A stretch of DNA of 64,000 nucleotides from Aerococcus sp. (GCA_022768285.1 JALEMJ010000009.1:163749-227748), one strand, 5' to 3'; shown: positions 10,233 to 18,992, counted from the stretch's first letter. Notes: generated by a model not told the origin, from the sequence alone. Translations and numbers: made by a program.

Positions 10233-10982
10233 ATGTCGCCGTATACGTTAACTGGTGAAAATCACCGTGCTGTACTATTACTTCATGCTTATGCCAGTAA
10301 TAGTGTTGACCATAATTTATTAGCTAAGGGATTGAATCGTGCTGGATATACCGTTAAGACAATCAATTTCACGGGGCATGGTACTGGAAAGATCGAGGAT
10401 GTTTTAGCAGCAACACCGGAGGATTGGACAGCTGATGGTGAACAAGCTCTGCGTGAATTACGTGAAATGGCTGATATTGACGGCATTACTGTATTTGGTT
10501 TATCACTCGGTGGCATTGTCGCAACACGATTACTGATTGATGATAAAAGCTTAGTCGGTGGTGGGAACTTCAGTTCACCTGTCATGCAACAGGATGCGAC
10601 GGACAGTCATGTACCGGATGCTTTTTTATCAATTGCAGAGAATCAGCTCCAGAAACGTCAGATGGATCGTAAAGTTGTCGATGAACAATTATTGGCACTC
10701 CGCCCACAGGTAATCAGCGCGTTGAATCAGATTTCAGCGTATAGCCGATCCATTCAAGCGGATCTCAAATATTTGCATCAACCTTATTTTGTAGCTTCGG
10801 CTGGGCATGACGAAATGATCAACTATCATATTGTCGATGAAATTGTCGATGTGCTTAAAGACCAAGTCCCTGTTACGCACCATCATTATCCAGAAAGTAA
10901 GCATGCGATGACAGTGGGGCGTGTACACAAACAATTACAAGAAGATGTATTAGCATTTTTAGATCAATGTGACTGGAAGTGA
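10233..10982 (+). CDS. Carboxylesterase (alpha/beta hydrolase, Est30-like)
   Basis: Cytosolic alpha/beta-hydrolase of about 249 residues. The oxyanion-hole region is VLLLHAYASNS. The nucleophile elbow is FGLSLGG (Ser), the acidic residue is in SAGHDEMIN, and the catalytic His is in SKHAMTVG. These match the Est30/YvaK carboxylesterases usually encoded between secG and rnr. GAGAGGGG fits ATG 10233 better than ATG 10227, which would be only 1-2 nt from the SD. The physiological substrate of this family is unclear. Confidence 0.85.
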   Translation: MSPYTLTGENHRAVLLLHAYASNSVDHNLLAKGLNRAGYTVKTINFTGHGTGKIEDVLAATPEDWTADGEQALRELREMADIDGITVFGLSLGGIVATRLLIDDKSLVGGGNFSSPVMQQDATDSHVPDAFLSIAENQLQKRQMDRKVVDEQLLALRPQVISALNQISAYSRSIQADLKYLHQPYFVASAGHDEMINYHIVDEIVDVLKDQVPVTHHHYPESKHAMTVGRVHKQLQEDVLAFLDQCDWK

Positions 10983-10986
10983 AATT

Positions 10987-13308
10987 GTGGAAAATCAAGA
11001 AATTAGAAAACAAATTATTCAATATCTATCCGAAGCTACTGCACCCGTTACGCTTCGTGAAGTGAGTGAACATCTTCAGATGCAGGAGAGTCAAGATTAC
11101 ACGCGACTCGCACGTTTAGTAGCAGCAATGGATAATGACCGTGAAATTGTGATCAATGGTGCGGGAACATTGCATTTGCCGTTAACGGGCCAAACACTCG
11201 AGGGTTCATTCCGCCAGAATAAAAAAGGTTTTGGCTTTGTTCGCGTAGAGGAATCGGAAAGTGATATTTTTGTTGGAAAATTCGATACTTTTGGAGCGAT
11301 GAATCAAGATACGGTCAAGGTATTAGTCAAAAAGGAGGGTGACGATGTTAAAAACATCAACCCTGCTGGACAAATCGTCGCTATTGTTGAGCGAAAGAAT
11401 ACGCGATTGACCGGTGAATTTAAGCTACTGGATGATCGGACGAAGCGTCAGACAGGTTTCATCGGTACGGTTCACCCACTCAACAAGGGTTGCGAAAATA
11501 TGGAATGCTTCATTTCAGCTGATGGTTTACACCCGGTGAATGGGGAAATCGTTGTCTGTGATATTACGAAGTTTCCAGATAGTGAACAACCGATGCGCGT
11601 CGAAGCTGTTGTTAACAAAATTATTGGTGCCAAAGATGCGCCTGGATCTGATATCTTGGCCGTTCTATCGATGTTCGATATTCCAAGTGAATTTCCTGAG
11701 GATGTCCAAGCAGAAGCCGATCTCGTGCCAGAAGAGATTACAGATCAGGATCGCGAAGGACGGACCGATTATCGGGATGAATTAACCATTACGATTGATG
11801 GGGCCGAATCGAAAGATTTGGATGATGCCGTGTCACTCAGAAAATTAGCGAATAGCAATTATCTACTTGGCGTTCACATTGCCGATGTTTCTTATTACGT
11901 TACAGAAGGCAGCAATATCGATCAGGAGGCTTATGCGCGTGGTACGAGTGTATATCTCACCGATCGCGTTGTACCGATGTTACCGCAACGCTTGTCTAAC
12001 GGTATTTGTTCTCTGAATGAAGGCCAAGAACGACTAACAATGAGTTGTGTGATGGAGATTGATCCTTCAGGCAAGACGGTAGATTATCAGATTGGGCCGA
12101 GCCTCATTCGTTCGAACCACCGGATGACTTATGATGATGTGAACGCCATTATTGAGAAGGAAGATACTGAGTTATCAGCGAAATATGCTGATATTGTGGA
12201 ATTATTACATCACATGGCCGAGCTACATCGCCGTTTAGAACAAATGCGTCATCGCCGTGGAGCGATCGATTTTGATACACCTGAGGCAAAAATTATCGTT
12301 GATCAAGATGGACACCCAATTGATATCCAAGTACGGGATCGTGGGATTGCTGAACGGATGATTGAATCATTTATGTTAGCTGCAAATGAGACAGTTGCGC
12401 GAGAGTACACTAAACGCCATCTGCCGATGATGTATCGTGTTCACGAACATCCGGAAGATGACCGTATTAAAGAGTTTAAAATTTTTGCGCAAGCACTCGG
12501 CGTTAATGTCCCAAGTACAGATGGGAAGGTAACACCAAAAGATTTACAACAGACACTGAATGATATTGAAGGGAAATCAGTGAAGCCTGTCATTCAAATG
12601 ATGATGCTCAGAAGTATGCAGCAGGCGAAGTATGCCGTTGATCCACTCGGACACTACGGCTTAGCTGCGCCTGATTATACACACTTCACATCACCGATTC
12701 GTCGATATCCGGATTTGACAGTACATCGACTCATTCGCAAATATTTAACGAATGTTCCCGATGAAGGAACGCAGGAAGAATGGGCAGAACAGATTGCTGA
12801 AAATGCGGAACATTCGTCTACAATGGAACGGCGTAGCATAGATGCTGAACGTGAAGTTGATAGCATGAAGAAAAGTGAGTACATGGTCGATAAGATTGGT
12901 GAAACATTCGATGCTATTATCTCATCGATTACTGGCTTCGGCATGTTCGTTGAATTGCCGAATACTGTTGAAGGATTAGTGCATATCTCTACGTTAAAGG
13001 AAGATTACTTTAACTTTGATCAAGACCATTTATTATTAATTGGTGAACGTACGGGTAAAATTTATCGCATTGGCGAGCCTATCAAGGTCAAATTGATTGA
13101 TGCAGATCCTGAAACACGTCAGATTGATTTCCAATTAGTAGATGAAAATGGCCACACGACTAGTAATTCACAGCGGTCAAGAAATAAACAGCATGATAGC
13201 CATCGTCAAGGCGATAAGCACCGTAGTGGTCGCGGAAACAATCGCTCAAAACGTTCCAATCAATCATCGCGTCAACGCAACGGAGCGCTGGCGAAACGTA
13301 AACGTTAG
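10987..13308 (+). CDS. rnr: Ribonuclease R
   Basis: Processive 3'-to-5' exoribonuclease that degrades structured RNA and works with tmRNA/SmpB. Domains: N-terminal winged-helix (residues ~1-60), two cold-shock/OB domains, the RNB catalytic domain with [16 protein letters not shown] (metal-binding aspartates) and [20 protein letters not shown], and a C-terminal S1 domain ([17 protein letters not shown]). A basic Ser/Arg/His-rich tail ends the protein. The start is uncertain: GTG 10987 has GGAAG 8 nt upstream, whereas GTG 10969 would overlap the esterase by 14 nt. smpB follows after 14 nt, consistent with a trans-translation role. Confidence 0.96.
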   Translation: MENQEIRKQIIQYLSEATAPVTLREVSEHLQMQESQDYTRLARLVAAMDNDREIVINGAGTLHLPLTGQTLEGSFRQNKKGFGFVRVEESESDIFVGKFDTFGAMNQDTVKVLVKKEGDDVKNINPAGQIVAIVERKNTRLTGEFKLLDDRTKRQTGFIGTVHPLNKGCENMECFISADGLHPVNGEIVVCDITKFPDSEQPMRVEAVVNKIIGAKDAPGSDILAVLSMFDIPSEFPEDVQAEADLVPEEITDQDREGRTDYRDELTITIDGAESKDLDDAVSLRKLANSNYLLGVHIADVSYYVTEGSNIDQEAYARGTSVYLTDRVVPMLPQRLSNGICSLNEGQERLTMSCVMEIDPSGKTVDYQIGPSLIRSNHRMTYDDVNAIIEKEDTELSAKYADIVELLHHMAELHRRLEQMRHRRGAIDFDTPEAKIIVDQDGHPIDIQVRDRGIAERMIESFMLAANETVAREYTKRHLPMMYRVHEHPEDDRIKEFKIFAQALGVNVPSTDGKVTPKDLQQTLNDIEGKSVKPVIQMMMLRSMQQAKYAVDPLGHYGLAAPDYTHFTSPIRRYPDLTVHRLIRKYLTNVPDEGTQEEWAEQIAENAEHSSTMERRSIDAEREVDSMKKSEYMVDKIGETFDAIISSITGFGMFVELPNTVEGLVHISTLKEDYFNFDQDHLLLIGERTGKIYRIGEPIKVKLIDADPETRQIDFQLVDENGHTTSNSQRSRNKQHDSHRQGDKHRSGRGNNRSKRSNQSSRQRNGALAKRKR

Positions 13309-13322
13309 AGGAGATGAAACGA

Positions 13323-13787
13323 ATGGCAAAATCAAAAGATCAAGGGAATATCGTTGCGACAAATCGCAAAGCACGGCATGATTTTACCATTGAGGATACG
13401 GTGGAAGCAGGAATTGTGCTTACCGGTACGGAAATCAAATCTGTCCGTAACGGTAAGGTAAACCTTAAAGATGGGTTTGCTAGAGTCGAAGCGGGTGAAG
13501 TATGGGTATACGGTATGCATATCAGCCCCTTCAAAGAGGGAAATATTTTCAATACGGATCCGATGCGACAACGCAAATTACTGTTAAAAAAACGTGAAAT
13601 CAAGCGACTTGATAAAAAGGCGCAGGAAACCGGTTATACACTTGTTCCTTTGAAAATGTACATTAAACGCGGGTACGCGAAAGTGTTACTCGGCATTGGC
13701 AAAGGTAAGAAGCAGTACGATAAGCGCCAAACTTTAAAAGAACGTGACATGAAGCGTTCAGTTGACCGTGCCTTGAAGAACTATTAA
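13323..13787 (+). CDS. smpB: SsrA-binding protein SmpB
   Basis: tmRNA-binding protein needed for trans-translation and ribosome rescue. The 154-residue protein starts [21 protein letters not shown] and carries [18 protein letters not shown] and HISPFKEGN, both typical. The C-terminal tail [17 protein letters not shown], which reaches into the decoding site, is intact. AGAGGAG is 9 nt before ATG 13323, so the in-frame ATG at 13314, which lies within the SD, is rejected. No tmRNA gene (ssrA) is seen near it. Confidence 0.97.
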   Translation: MAKSKDQGNIVATNRKARHDFTIEDTVEAGIVLTGTEIKSVRNGKVNLKDGFARVEAGEVWVYGMHISPFKEGNIFNTDPMRQRKLLLKKREIKRLDKKAQETGYTLVPLKMYIKRGYAKVLLGIGKGKKQYDKRQTLKERDMKRSVDRALKNY

Positions 13788-13813
13788 GCAGTGTATAAGG
13801 AAAGGGGGCGCCA

Positions 13814-14488
13814 ATGTCAAAAGGTGTCAAATTATATTTTATGCGCCATGGTGAAACCATCTTAAATCGCTACAATCGCATGCAAGGTTGGGCCGATGCA
13901 TTATTGACTGAGGAAGGTAGGCAAGGAATTGCGAAGACTGGTGAAGCATTGCGACACATACCATTTTCGGCGGTATATACGAGTGATTTGAGTCGGACGG
14001 TGGCGACAGCCCAGATTATTCTTGCAAATAATGTGATGACAGCCAGTGATATCACAATACAACAACTCCCAGAATTTCGTGAAGAATATTTCGGGAGTCT
14101 GGAAGGATTAGAGGCTCAGCCAATATGGGATGATATGGCGGCATATGTTAGTGAACATTTTGATCCGTCATTAATGAGCGACAATGAGCTAGTGCGTCGA
14201 CAAGTTGACGCGTTCCATGCAATCGATCCTGAACATGATGCGGAGGACTTCTTAACCTTTTGGACACGTGTCGAAAAGGGTTTAATTGAGGTAACGCAGC
14301 GTCATCGTGAAACAGATCAAAATATTCTAATTGTCAGCCATGGCATGACGATACGTAATATGCTTCATGAGTTGATCCCCGAATTCTCACTCGATACATT
14401 TCTAGATAATGGCAGTGTATCGATCGTACGCTATCAAGATGGTCATTATCATCTCGATAGTTTTAACCAACTGGATAACTTTAATTAA
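13814..14488 (+). CDS. Histidine phosphatase family protein
   Basis: Phosphoglycerate-mutase-like phosphatase of 224 residues. The phospho-histidine motif is FMRHGETILNRYNRMQGWAD and the second catalytic His is in IVSHGMTIRNML. The acid residue is in EFREEYFGSLEG. The signature fits cofactor-independent histidine phosphatases (YhfR/CobC-like) rather than the glycolytic dPGM, whose typical RHGESxWN signature is not seen. It is therefore unlikely to replace the phosphoglycerate mutase missing from the operon at 989-5392. GGAAAGGGGG precedes ATG. It closes the rnr-smpB cluster. Confidence 0.85.
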   Translation: MSKGVKLYFMRHGETILNRYNRMQGWADALLTEEGRQGIAKTGEALRHIPFSAVYTSDLSRTVATAQIILANNVMTASDITIQQLPEFREEYFGSLEGLEAQPIWDDMAAYVSEHFDPSLMSDNELVRRQVDAFHAIDPEHDAEDFLTFWTRVEKGLIEVTQRHRETDQNILIVSHGMTIRNMLHELIPEFSLDTFLDNGSVSIVRYQDGHYHLDSFNQLDNFN

Positions 14489-14520
14489 TCGATTGCTTGA
14501 TAAGAAAATAAATACACGAA

Positions 14521-14548
14521 AAAAGGACACTGTTTTCAGTGTCCTTTT
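14521..14548. terminator. Bidirectional terminator
   Basis: Perfect 12-bp stem (AAAAGGACACTG / CAGTGTCCTTTT) with a TTTT loop. A-run and T-run flank it, so it can end both the phosphatase transcript and the convergent FAD-oxidase transcript. Confidence 0.9.
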
Positions 14549-14570
14549 CATTTAATAATATTTATCACTA

Positions 14571-15905
14571 CTAGTCGTCAGTGTACGTTACGCCTGGGTT
14601 CAACATATTCTTAGGGTCTAAAGCATGTTTAACAGCTAATAATACATCGAAGTAAGCCTGGTTGTGGAAACGTTTGAAGTATGGTTTCTTCTCACGACCA
14701 ATGGCATGTTCAGCTGATGGTAGACCACCGAAATCACGAATCATATCGTAAAGACGATCTTCGTATTTTAATAGTAATTCTTTCCATTCTTCGTTTGAAT
14801 AGTCGTGTTGGAGAACACAGATATGGATATTACCATCACCGGCGTGGCCGAAGAACGCACTATCCATATGTAATTCCTCACCCAGTTTCTTCGCCTCAGC
14901 CACGAGGTCAGTGAAGTGATTTGTTGGGACACAAGGATCGTACATCTTCCAAGTCCCGGCTGCGTCAATACCAGTAAGAATATTGTCGCGTACCTTCCAT
15001 GTTCTGATGTGTTCTTCATCTTCTAAGACTTTGTGCCCAATAGCGTTATTGGCTGTAGCAATGCTTAATAGTTCATCAATTTGGTGATCAATGTCATCAG
15101 TACTGTTTCCAGCTAAAGTCACCAATATTTGAGCACCGCCGGCAATTTCTGGTACTTTTTCGCCAACATATTCTTCGGCTAGTTTAACACCGTTCGCTTC
15201 CAGTAATTCAATAGCTACAGGGTGGAGTGTAGACTTAAGTACGCTACCTACAGTTGGTGCGGATTCCGTTACATTATTGTAACCGATGAGAATAGATTTT
15301 TCATAACGTGGACGAGGGATAACTTTCAATTGGAGTTCAGTAATAATACCTAATGTTCCTTCTGCACCAATGAAGAGGTCTTTGAGGTCGTATCCTGAAG
15401 CATCCTTATTGTTCAAACTCCCGCAGTGGATGGCTTCACCATTTGCAAGTACAACGTCAAAACCACGAATGTTATCGCGCGTCACCCCGTAACGAACGGC
15501 ACGCATGCCACCTGCATTCGTGCTTGCGTTACCACCGATAGTCGCTCTCTTCATTCCAGGATCTGGTGCATAGAAGTAGTCAGTATCAGCTAAATAGTCG
15601 ATGACATCTTGTAGTAGAACCCCAGCTTGTACATTCAATGTTAGCGTTTCTTCATCAAATGAAAGGATCTTATTCATTTCGTTCGTGCTAATCAGCCATG
15701 AACCGTTATTTGGATAGGATGCCTTTGCTAGGCCAGTTTGTGATCCAATTGGTACGATTTTAGCGTCTTCTTCATTGGCACGTCTTACAATCTCCTGTAC
15801 ATCTTCAGTTGACTCAGGAAACGCAATCATATCAGATTTTCCGACGGCAATACCACCTTGATATGCCGTGATATATTTATCTGGAACGTTTTTCTCAATT
15901 CTCAT
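14571..15905 (-). CDS. FAD-binding oxidase, GlcD/D-lactate dehydrogenase type
   Basis: Flavoprotein of the vanillyl-alcohol-oxidase/GlcD family that oxidises 2-hydroxy acids such as D-lactate or glycolate. The FAD-binding PCMH domain is in the N-terminal half: VPIGSQTGLAK, PDPGMKRATIGGNASTNAGG and IGAEGTLGIITEL. The C-terminal substrate domain has GHAGDGNIHICVL (metal/substrate-binding histidines) and ends with ALDPKNMLNPGVTY. 444 residues is a full single-subunit length. GGAGG precedes ATG. The gene is monocistronic. Its promoter carries a likely CcpA operator, so lactate re-oxidation would be repressed while sugar is available. Substrate choice (lactate or glycolate) cannot be settled here. 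Confidence 0.88.
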   Translation of the reverse strand: MRIEKNVPDKYITAYQGGIAVGKSDMIAFPESTEDVQEIVRRANEEDAKIVPIGSQTGLAKASYPNNGSWLISTNEMNKILSFDEETLTLNVQAGVLLQDVIDYLADTDYFYAPDPGMKRATIGGNASTNAGGMRAVRYGVTRDNIRGFDVVLANGEAIHCGSLNNKDASGYDLKDLFIGAEGTLGIITELQLKVIPRPRYEKSILIGYNNVTESAPTVGSVLKSTLHPVAIELLEANGVKLAEEYVGEKVPEIAGGAQILVTLAGNSTDDIDHQIDELLSIATANNAIGHKVLEDEEHIRTWKVRDNILTGIDAAGTWKMYDPCVPTNHFTDLVAEAKKLGEELHMDSAFFGHAGDGNIHICVLQHDYSNEEWKELLLKYEDRLYDMIRDFGGLPSAEHAIGREKKPYFKRFHNQAYFDVLLAVKHALDPKNMLNPGVTYTDD

Positions 15906-15934
15906 TCTAGTAGATCCTCCATCATTTTAGTATT

Positions 15935-15948
15935 TCTAAACGTTTTCA
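15935..15948 (-). promoter_or_regulatory. Candidate cre (CcpA) site in the FAD-oxidase leader
   Basis: On the minus strand TGAAAACGTTTAGA matches the cre consensus TGWNANCGNTNWCA at all but one informative position. It lies just downstream of the -10 TATAAT (15957-15962, minus strand), a position that would repress by roadblock. Confidence 0.6.
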
Positions 15949-15956
15949 ATACAACC

Positions 15957-15962
15957 ATTATA
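15957..15962 (-). promoter_or_regulatory. -10 element of the FAD-oxidase promoter
   Basis: Perfect TATAAT on the minus strand, 51 nt upstream of the start codon. The -35 is weak (TTTTAC at 17 nt). The intergenic stretch 15906-16213 otherwise holds a second cre-like site and the divergent hydrolase promoter. Confidence 0.55.
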
Positions 15963-16043
15963 CACAAATATTTTGTGAAGTAAAATAAAAACTTTATAGC
16001 TATTTATTGTTTACATCAATTTAGAGCGTATATAAACAGAAGA

Positions 16044-16057
16044 TGTAAGCGTTATCT
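16044..16057 (+). promoter_or_regulatory. Second cre-like site in the divergent intergenic region
   Basis: TGTAAGCGTTATCT matches TGWNANCGNTNWCA except for the last base. It lies about 90 nt upstream of the FAD-oxidase -10 and about 100 nt upstream of the divergent hydrolase promoter, so it could act on either gene. Confidence 0.5.
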
Positions 16058-16152
16058 TTGAAACGATGAAATCAGAATTAAATGATAAAGATATTCACAA
16101 TCATATACTAAAGATAGTGATAAATATTCGAATACTTATCAATGGTCTTTCT

Positions 16153-16181
16153 TTGACTTAATGCCTATAACCCTGTACTAT
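16153..16181 (+). promoter_or_regulatory. Promoter of the alpha/beta hydrolase
   Basis: -35 TTGACT (16153-16158), 17-nt spacer, -10 TACTAT (16176-16181), 32 nt before the ATG, with GGAAAGGAAG as SD. The promoter remains intact although the gene is broken. Confidence 0.75.
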
Positions 16182-16213
16182 TCAGCTAGTTATACGGAAA
16201 GGAAGTTATTGAT

Positions 16214-17047
16214 ATGTCAGTTAAAACAATTAAAGATATTGATATTAATTATGAAATTGACGGGCCGGAAAATGGTGAACCTGTTTTCATGATTCACGGT
16301 TTCCCAGATTCATTGAAGACCTGGCGTGAATTATTCCCTCTATTAAATGACGCAGGGTAGCGTACAATTCGTGTCGATCTTCCAGGTTATGGAGACAGTG
16401 AGATCCCAGATTTAGAAATGATGCGTTTGGATCGCTTGACTGAAGTTCTGCATTTATTCTTACAGGAATTGAATGTGGGTAAAGTCCACTTGATGGGTCA
16501 TGACTGGGGGGCCGTGACGTCATGGTTTTTCGCAGATCGCTACAAGGAAGATATTAAGTCCTTTACAGCTTTGAGTGTAGGGCACCCATCCTCTTACTTA
16601 GATGGCGGTTTTAGTCAATTAACGAAAGCTTGGTACATATTATTGATTTTGAACGACAATCATCTAGCTGAGCAATTGTTCTCTGCTGATGACTGGTCAT
16701 TGTTCAAGACGTACTTTGGTGCAGATGGTTTTGATGAATACTGGTTACCTGACTTGAAACGCGAAGGTCGTCTGACATCAACTATGAATATTTACCGTGC
16801 TAACTTGAATCCAGAATATAGTGAAGATATTATGACAACAGTTGGTAATATTGAATCTGATGTTTTGGCTATTTACGGAGGTAAAGATCTCTCATTGACA
16901 CCGGATCAAATTAAAAAATCTGGTGCTTACGTTGACGGTGAATTTGAAACATTCGGTATTGAGGATGGGGCACACTTTTTGCCACTGCATAATGCTGAGG
17001 ACATCGCACCGAGAATTATCGAATTCTTAGATAAAGAATCTGATTAA
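16214..17047 (+). pseudogene. Epoxide-hydrolase-like alpha/beta hydrolase, interrupted by an amber codon
   Basis: One continuous 277-codon frame broken only by TAG at 16358-16360 (codon 49). Before it lies HGFPDSLKTWREL (oxyanion hole) and after it RTIRVDLPGYGDSE, GHDWGAVTSWF with the nucleophile Asp, and the catalytic His region GAHFLPL. These motifs mark the epoxide hydrolase/haloacetate dehalogenase group. Relatives usually have Tyr in AGYRT at the interrupted site, so TAT or TAC to TAG is the simplest cause. No other lesion is seen; the decay is recent, or it is a sequence error. Re-initiation at ATG 16418 would yield a 209-residue fragment lacking the oxyanion hole. Confidence 0.85.
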
Positions 17048-17070
17048 TCAGTGCACATCATTTAATGTTT

Positions 17071-17110
17071 AACCGGGGAATTAATAATTGTGTTGATTCC
17101 TCGGTTTTTT
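17071..17110 (+). terminator. Terminator of the hydrolase gene
   Basis: Stem AACCGGGGAAT / ATTCCTCGGTT (one G-U pair), loop of about 14 nt, followed by TTTTTT. Confidence 0.8.
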
Positions 17111-17171
17111 ATTCTAAAAAACGGTAAGATTACGAGCCAAATTGTTGAATGATAGTGATATTTTAGAACTA

Positions 17172-17190
17172 AACCTGACAAAAACCTGAC
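17172..17190. repeat. Two AACCTGAC boxes with an 11-bp period
   Basis: AACCTGAC occurs at 17172-17179 and 17183-17190, exactly one helical turn apart. This resembles a response-regulator half-site pair. The 17111-17243 stretch around it is A/T-rich and holds no gene I can support. Confidence 0.35.
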
Positions 17191-17243
17191 GACTAAAAAT
17201 AAAAAATAATGAAATTATGTGAAAGTAACAATTAAAAAGCCTA

Positions 17244-17283
17244 TAAAAAAGCTATTTCAGAAACCAAAGTTAGTGAAATAGCT
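17244..17283 (-). terminator. Terminator of tRNA-Leu
   Basis: Perfect 10-bp inverted repeat (AGCTATTTCA / TGAAATAGCT) with a 14-nt loop. On the minus strand it is followed by TTTTTT, directly after the tRNA-Leu 3' end. Confidence 0.75.
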
Positions 17284-17290
17284 CAACAAT

Positions 17291-17374
17291 GCGGCCAAGA
17301 GGACTTGAACCTCCACGGGAAAATTTCCCACTAGCCCCTCAAGCTAGCGCGTCTGCCGATTCCGCCATGACCGC
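17291..17374 (-). tRNA. tRNA-Leu (GAG)
   Basis: 84-nt cloverleaf with a long variable arm, as in class II tRNAs. The acceptor stem is GCGGTCA / TGGCCGC with one G-U pair. The anticodon stem is CTAGC / GCTAG around loop TTGAGGG, which gives anticodon GAG. The T-arm GGTTCAAGTCC is present. CCA is not encoded. It reads CUC/CUU leucine codons. Confidence 0.93.
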
Positions 17375-17404
17375 GTATCTATATGTTATTTAACGACAAG
17401 AAGT

Positions 17405-17434
17405 ATTCTATCATGAATAATGATGACTTGTCTA
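17405..17434 (-). promoter_or_regulatory. Promoter of tRNA-Leu
   Basis: Minus-strand -35 TAGACA (17429-17434) and -10 TAGAAT (17405-17410), 18-nt spacer, 31 nt upstream of the mature tRNA 5' end. It is back-to-back with the ncRNA promoter at 17478-17506. Confidence 0.6.
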
Positions 17435-17477
17435 CTTATTTTTTAATTTTTTTGTTACAACGTATAAATATGTTTTA

Positions 17478-17506
17478 TTGACGATTTTTCAAATGCTTGA
17501 TAACAT
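17478..17506 (+). promoter_or_regulatory. Promoter of the structured RNA
   Basis: -35 TTGACG (17478-17483), exactly 17 nt, -10 TAACAT (17501-17506). Transcription would start near 17513. Confidence 0.7.
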
Positions 17507-17512
17507 GGCACT

Positions 17513-17678
17513 TGCGATGAGGCGACATAACATAGCATAACCATAAGTCTATGTGAGGTCACAGAGAGCGTGGACGTTAGTCACTACAGGAAGTAGTTAA
17601 GCGCTTGGTCACTGCTGATGTGAACAGTAGCGACCCTTGTCTGGGAAAAGTGGGATCATTAATGGTCCCACTTTTTTT
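17513..17678 (+). ncRNA. Structured RNA of about 166 nt, candidate 6S RNA
   Basis: No protein frame is evident. The unit has its own promoter and a strong terminator, and the interior is rich in pairing. ACATAG pairs with CTATGT. ACTAC pairs with GTAGT around an AGGAA loop, extended below by AGCG / CGCT. GGTC-A-CTGCTG pairs with CAGTAG-C-GACC. The ends can close with CACTT / AAGTG and GACA / TGTC, giving a long rod with an open middle, as in 6S RNA. The nearby rarA gene is a known 6S neighbour in Firmicutes. Alternatively it is an ackA leader: ackA begins 106 nt further on, and the 5' CACTT could compete with the terminator stem. The RNA family is not certain. Confidence 0.55.
17646..17678 (+). 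terminator. Terminator of the structured RNA
   Basis: AAAGTGGGATC / GGTCCCACTTT stem (one G-U pair) with loop ATTAAT, followed by a run of seven T. Confidence 0.88.
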
Positions 17679-17743
17679 GTGTCGTTTAACTAATAGCGCA
17701 TGAAACGCTATTCCGATTGTGATAAAATAAATGCACAAACTAC

Positions 17744-17757
17744 TGAAAGCGATAAGA
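17744..17757 (+). promoter_or_regulatory. Candidate cre site upstream of ackA
   Basis: TGAAAGCGATAAGA fits TGWNANCGNTNWCA at all but one informative position. It lies 26 nt before the ackA start. In relatives acetate kinase is a CcpA target, which supports the assignment, but the promoter position is unclear, so activation and repression cannot be told apart. Confidence 0.5.
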
Positions 17758-17783
17758 TGCTAGTTATTGAGAGGAGAAAAAAC

Positions 17784-18977
17784 ATGTCAAAAGTATTTGC
17801 TGTGAATGCTGGATCTTCTAGTATGAAATTTTCAATCTACCAGTTACCAGAAAAAGAGGTTGTGAGTTCAGGTTTGATCGACCGAATCGGTATTGGTGAT
17901 TCAAATATCAAAATTAAATATGCAGATCAGAAATTTACTGAAGTGACGGATATCGACACTCATGAACAGGCCACGGAATACCTATTAGCTAAGATTAAAG
18001 AATTAGGAATTATTGAAGACTTTGATGAAATTTCTGGTTCTGGTCATCGTATTGTTGCTGGTGGGGAGATTTTCAAGGATTCTGCGTTATTGGATGATGC
18101 GGCTATCGAACAAATTGAAGCATTAGCTGATTTTGCGCCTTTGCACAACCCAGCAGAAGCTAAAGTGATCCGTGCATTTAGAAAAGTATTGCCAGGAAAA
18201 CCAACAGTTGGTGTGTTTGATACGTCATTCCATGCGACAATGCCAGAAGAAGCCTATCTATACGGTGTACCTTACGACTACTATAAAAAATATCAAGCTC
18301 GCAAGTATGGAGCGCACGGTACCTCGCATAAATATGTCTCAGAACGTGCTGCAGAACTCTTGGGACAATCAGTTGATAATTTTAAAGTTATTACGGCACA
18401 TGTCGGCAATGGCGCATCAATCACGGCTGTTAAAAATGGCCAATCCATTGATACATCGATGGGATTCTCGCCACTGGCTGGTTTAGTGATGGGAACGCGC
18501 TCAGGCGATGTTGATCCTTCATTGTTGCAGTATATTATGGGTAAAGAAGATATTGATTACGATGAAATGATCCGCATTCTAAATCAGGAATCCGGATTAT
18601 TAGGTTTATCGGGCATTTCAAGTGATATGCGTGATATCGAAGAGGCAGCGAATGATGGTAATGAACGTGCACTGATGACTTTGAAAATCTACTATCAATC
18701 TGTGAAACGTTACATCGGCCAATATATTGCTGAGTTGAACGGCACGGATGCTTTAGTATTCACAGCTGGTGTTGGCGAAAACTCACCTGCTTTCCGTAAA
18801 GGTGTTACCGATAATATGGAAGGATTAGGTATTAAGGTCGATGAACAATTAAATGAATCGGTCAGCGAAGGAATTATCTCGACTGAAGATTCGGAGGTTA
18901 AAGTGTTAGTTATTCCTACTGACGAAGAAAAAGTGATTGTTGAAGATACCATGCGTTTAGGTGATATTAGAAACTAA
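17784..18977 (+). CDS. ackA: Acetate kinase
   Basis: Makes ATP and acetate from acetyl phosphate and ADP, the final step of the phosphotransacetylase-acetate kinase route. The 397-residue protein begins MSKVFAVNAGSSSMKFS, the N-terminal ATP/phosphate signature. It contains VFDTSFHATMPEEAYLY, GAHGTSHKYVSERAAEL, HVGNGASITAV and TAGVGENSPAFR, all typical. The frame is open back to 17700, but GAGAGGAG 8 nt before ATG 17784 and family alignment fix this start. It is monocistronic and ended by a strong terminator. Confidence 0.97.
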   Translation: MSKVFAVNAGSSSMKFSIYQLPEKEVVSSGLIDRIGIGDSNIKIKYADQKFTEVTDIDTHEQATEYLLAKIKELGIIEDFDEISGSGHRIVAGGEIFKDSALLDDAAIEQIEALADFAPLHNPAEAKVIRAFRKVLPGKPTVGVFDTSFHATMPEEAYLYGVPYDYYKKYQARKYGAHGTSHKYVSERAAELLGQSVDNFKVITAHVGNGASITAVKNGQSIDTSMGFSPLAGLVMGTRSGDVDPSLLQYIMGKEDIDYDEMIRILNQESGLLGLSGISSDMRDIEEAANDGNERALMTLKIYYQSVKRYIGQYIAELNGTDALVFTAGVGENSPAFRKGVTDNMEGLGIKVDEQLNESVSEGIISTEDSEVKVLVIPTDEEKVIVEDTMRLGDIRN

Positions 18978-18992
18978 TAGACAAATTATTGT

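Noticed and set aside
13814..14488. Histidine phosphatase as the missing glycolytic phosphoglycerate mutase
   Set aside because: The signature RHGETILNRYNRMQGWAD is that of phosphatases, not of dPGM, and the sequence has no dPGM-specific segments.
13788..14570. tmRNA (ssrA) gene expected near smpB
   Set aside because: No tRNA-Ala-like ends or tag frame seen; the stretch is filled by a histidine phosphatase gene and a terminator.
17700..17783. N-terminal extension of acetate kinase by 28 codons
   Set aside because: No SD, not part of the family N-terminus, and it covers the promoter/cre region; GAGAGGAG fixes the start at 17784.
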